Assembly: GCA_947303695.1 (NCBI GenBank)
Contig: CAMYYX010000010.1
Span: 1 to 22,786, forward strand
DNA length: 22,786 nucleotides
Direction of reading: 5' to 3'
DNA from: an uncultured Prevotellaceae bacterium
GTDB lineage: Bacteria > Bacteroidota > Bacteroidia > Bacteroidales > Bacteroidaceae
Within the stretch, counting starts at the first letter, position 1. Every line of letters begins with the position of its first letter. Both the position numbers and the translations under genes were made by a program. Under the pieces are notes generated by a model that worked only from the letters and a program-made list of their open reading frames with translations, did no database searches and was not told the DNA's origin. This document shows, in pieces, positions 21,041 to 22,786 of the stretch.

Positions 21041-22042
21041 TTATCGCTCAGTCTTTTTCACAACAAGTTTATCACCACTCAAATCCACTTCAAAAAGATG
21101 AGGAGTACGGATAGTCCGCCCTCGGGCATCCTTCTGATGAAAATGTACAGACATCATCCATTGGCCGTCGAAACGTTGGAAAAGCATCGAATGACCATAA
21201 CCGGGAGGGGTAATAGGTTCAGGTTCTTGTGTCCAAGGACCATCCAGCGTACCACTCTTTGAGTAGGCCACACCTTGCGTATAAACATCATAGACCCATG
21301 AGGTCCAGAGCATTCCTAACCGTCCTGTACCAGTACGGAATAGATAAGGGCCGTCCGTCACTTTATTCCAAGTGATTTCTCCCTTGTCGTTCTTTTCTCG
21401 GCTCCAAGGTGAGTCGCTGGCTCGGAATAACACCTTTGGTTCGCCCACAGTACCACTGAGATCGGGTTTCAACTCAATCTTCTCTATCGTCCCGTTCCAG
21501 TTCTGCAACCACTCGCCACAGAACACCATATAGGGCTTTCCATCCTTATCTTTCCAATAGGTACCATCAAGCGTAGGACGATTGGCGGGCAGATAAGTAG
21601 CATCTCCAAAGGCCTTGTACGGTCCCATGGGATTATCGGCTCGGAGTACCTGTGAAGCACGCCGCTCTATCACATTTCCTCTTACCGTATCTATCTTGAC
21701 AGCTTGATTCGTAAATGTTCCGAAATAATAGTACCAACCATCACCCGTCTGGTGCAACTCAGCAGCCCAGATTGAGGGTCGAGGTCCCATCCACGAGTCG
21801 GCTGCAAATTCTGTCACACGCATCGGTCCTTCCCACAGCTTTAAGTCCTGACTGCGCCACATCATACCGCCCGTTCCCGTCATGTAATACATCTTTGTCT
21901 TCTGATCAGCCAAAATCGCAGGATCACTTAGACGTATGGAGTCTAAGGGTACATCCTTCTGTGCTCGCATTCCCCATTGAGCTGAAGCTGTCAGCATACT
22001 GATCATAGCCATAAGGCTCATTATCCATTTTTTCATATTCAT
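21041..22042 (-). CDS. Secreted GH43-type glycoside hydrolase
   Basis: 333 aa from the ATG at 22042, which overlaps the upstream stop as ATGA. An ATG two codons on (22036) is equally possible. The signal peptide ends TASAQ (about residue 22). The five-bladed propeller motifs are visible: the base Asp40 in RLSDPAIL, WAAELH near 92, the pKa-tuning Asp159 in PTLDGTYWKD, the acid position in VTDGPYLFRT (Asp230) and the His284 region GYGHSMLF. Classical GH43 members have Glu at the acid position, and here it is Asp. Likely substrates are arabinan or arabinoxylan side chains. The specificity cannot be read. Confidence 0.88.
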   Translation of the reverse strand: MNMKKWIMSLMAMISMLTASAQWGMRAQKDVPLDSIRLSDPAILADQKTKMYYMTGTGGMMWRSQDLKLWEGPMRVTEFAADSWMGPRPSIWAAELHQTGDGWYYYFGTFTNQAVKIDTVRGNVIERRASQVLRADNPMGPYKAFGDATYLPANRPTLDGTYWKDKDGKPYMVFCGEWLQNWNGTIEKIELKPDLSGTVGEPKVLFRASDSPWSREKNDKGEITWNKVTDGPYLFRTGTGRLGMLWTSWVYDVYTQGVAYSKSGTLDGPWTQEPEPITPPGYGHSMLFQRFDGQWMMSVHFHQKDARGRTIRTPHLFEVDLSGDKLVVKKTER

Positions 22043-22786
22043 TCGTTTTTTTCGGTCATATATTTCCAATAGCGACGGGGCATGTCGCTCAGTTGTTTCT
22101 TAGGATTCATACGCTCCTTGATGCAGATAGCCTTGAAATAAGTGCGCCAGAGTTGCTGGAAAAGAGCATCATCAGCACTCAGAGCATCTGCATCGAGTTT
22201 TCCGTTCTCCAAATCAAAGGGAACGGATGCTTCGTCTTCGAAAGTGATATGAATGGGTGCTGCAGAGCCATCATAATAATAGCCATAATGCCGATGGGCA
22301 TCGTAGATGAGCCAGGGTTGGTCGTTAAAGCGATCTTGAAAGTGACTGATGATGAGTGGCAACACGTTATGATCGGGCGAAACAACACCCAGATAGGTAC
22401 CATCCTTAGCCTTCTGGAAACGGATGAACTGTTTCATGCGCATCTGCTCATAAAGCACACGTCGGCAGGTGTTCCTCACTTCCAACACATCGGGGTCGGA
22501 GGCGTTTCGTTCAAAGTCCTTCACATTCATGCGGAACAACTTACAGATGAAATTGAAGAGGGGCTGATTGAGTGCTCGCTCCTCAGAAAGCCAACTGAGG
22601 GTAATCATCCGGAGTCCGTCTTTCGAAAGATGTTTCTCAAGTCCTTTCCACACCCGTTCGGCCTTTGCACTATCGGTCACCACCCTATGGAGTTCGTCGG
22701 CAAACAGCGGCAACTGCTCACCCTCTGTCAACAACATCTCGGGCTGCTGGTGAAGAAAGAAACTGTCGAACACGGCTGTCAACAAT
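22039..22786 (-). CDS. DUF4130/TIGR03915-type DNA-metabolism protein, 5' end cut by window
   Basis: The visible part is the C-terminal 248 residues. The frame is open to the window edge and the first codon seen is TTG, which I read as an internal Leu (LTAVFDSFF is normally preceded by about 10-15 residues). Recognisable stretches are LTAVFDSFFLHQQPEMLL, RMKQFIRFQKAKDGTYLGVV and QLWRTYFKAICIKERMNPK...MPRRYWKYMTE, which fit the DUF4130 family annotated as a probable DNA metabolism or repair protein. Such genes often neighbour a radical-SAM partner (TIGR03916 type), which would lie outside this window. The stop overlaps the GH43 start by 4 nt. Confidence 0.87.
   Translation of the reverse strand, partial: LLTAVFDSFFLHQQPEMLLTEGEQLPLFADELHRVVTDSAKAERVWKGLEKHLSKDGLRMITLSWLSEERALNQPLFNFICKLFRMNVKDFERNASDPDVLEVRNTCRRVLYEQMRMKQFIRFQKAKDGTYLGVVSPDHNVLPLIISHFQDRFNDQPWLIYDAHRHYGYYYDGSAAPIHITFEDEASVPFDLENGKLDADALSADDALFQQLWRTYFKAICIKERMNPKKQLSDMPRRYWKYMTEKNE

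Overview
The window looks like chromosomal DNA from a Bacteroidota bacterium, most likely a Prevotellaceae member (Prevotella, Segatella or a relative). The reasons are Bacteroidota-type promoters (TTG or TTTG, about 19-20 nt, then TAnnTTTG), no Shine-Dalgarno sequences, a FeoA-FeoB fusion with a tiny Cys-rich partner, the order sigma-54 activator - LptE - SecG, and many secreted proteins. I see no rRNA, tRNA, insertion sequence, integrase or CRISPR array. Species assignment is inference.

Region 1 (1-4041). On the minus strand a TlpA-type thioredoxin is translationally coupled to a 57-residue basic protein, followed by an isolated mini-unit: a -7-like box, a 33-codon ORF and a hairpin terminator. 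On the plus strand a FeoA-FeoB ferrous iron transporter has a near-palindrome at its promoter and a leader made of in-phase 7-nt words, and is followed by a 59-residue membrane Cys-rich protein. Two inverted copies of a 44-nt promoter element (one mismatch) flank this block.

Region 2 (4042-8305, plus). A probable operon, starting from a promoter that lies almost on its start codon, encodes a Rid-domain protein with chorismatase-like layout, a membrane-anchored NTF2-like protein, an SO_0444-type metal permease with a C-terminal HMA domain, RsmG, and a glyoxalase-II-like metallo-beta-lactamase-fold hydrolase.

Region 3 (8306-11224, plus). A sigma-54 activator without a receiver domain overlaps the gene for LptE, followed by SecG with its own promoter and a zinc-ribbon/FHA protein. 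The activator promoter is bracketed by an 11-bp perfect inverted repeat.

Region 4 (11277-14648, plus). Two coupled AraC-family paralogues precede an NhaA Na+/H+ antiporter, closed by a strong bidirectional terminator.

Region 5 (14666-22786, minus). A secreted CE1-like esterase is followed, at higher coordinates, by a two-gene unit: a lipoprotein of unknown function and an 886-residue protein built from two YARHG modules, two low-complexity repeat linkers and a C-terminal beta-helix. Last comes a cluster encoding a secreted HExxH putative metallopeptidase, a GH43-type glycosidase and a DUF4130 (TIGR03915-type) DNA-metabolism protein cut by the window edge.

The most promising undescribed elements are the 33-codon unit near 941-1042, the 7-nt-phased repeats and the duplicated promoter element, and the YARHG/beta-helix protein with its lipoprotein partner.
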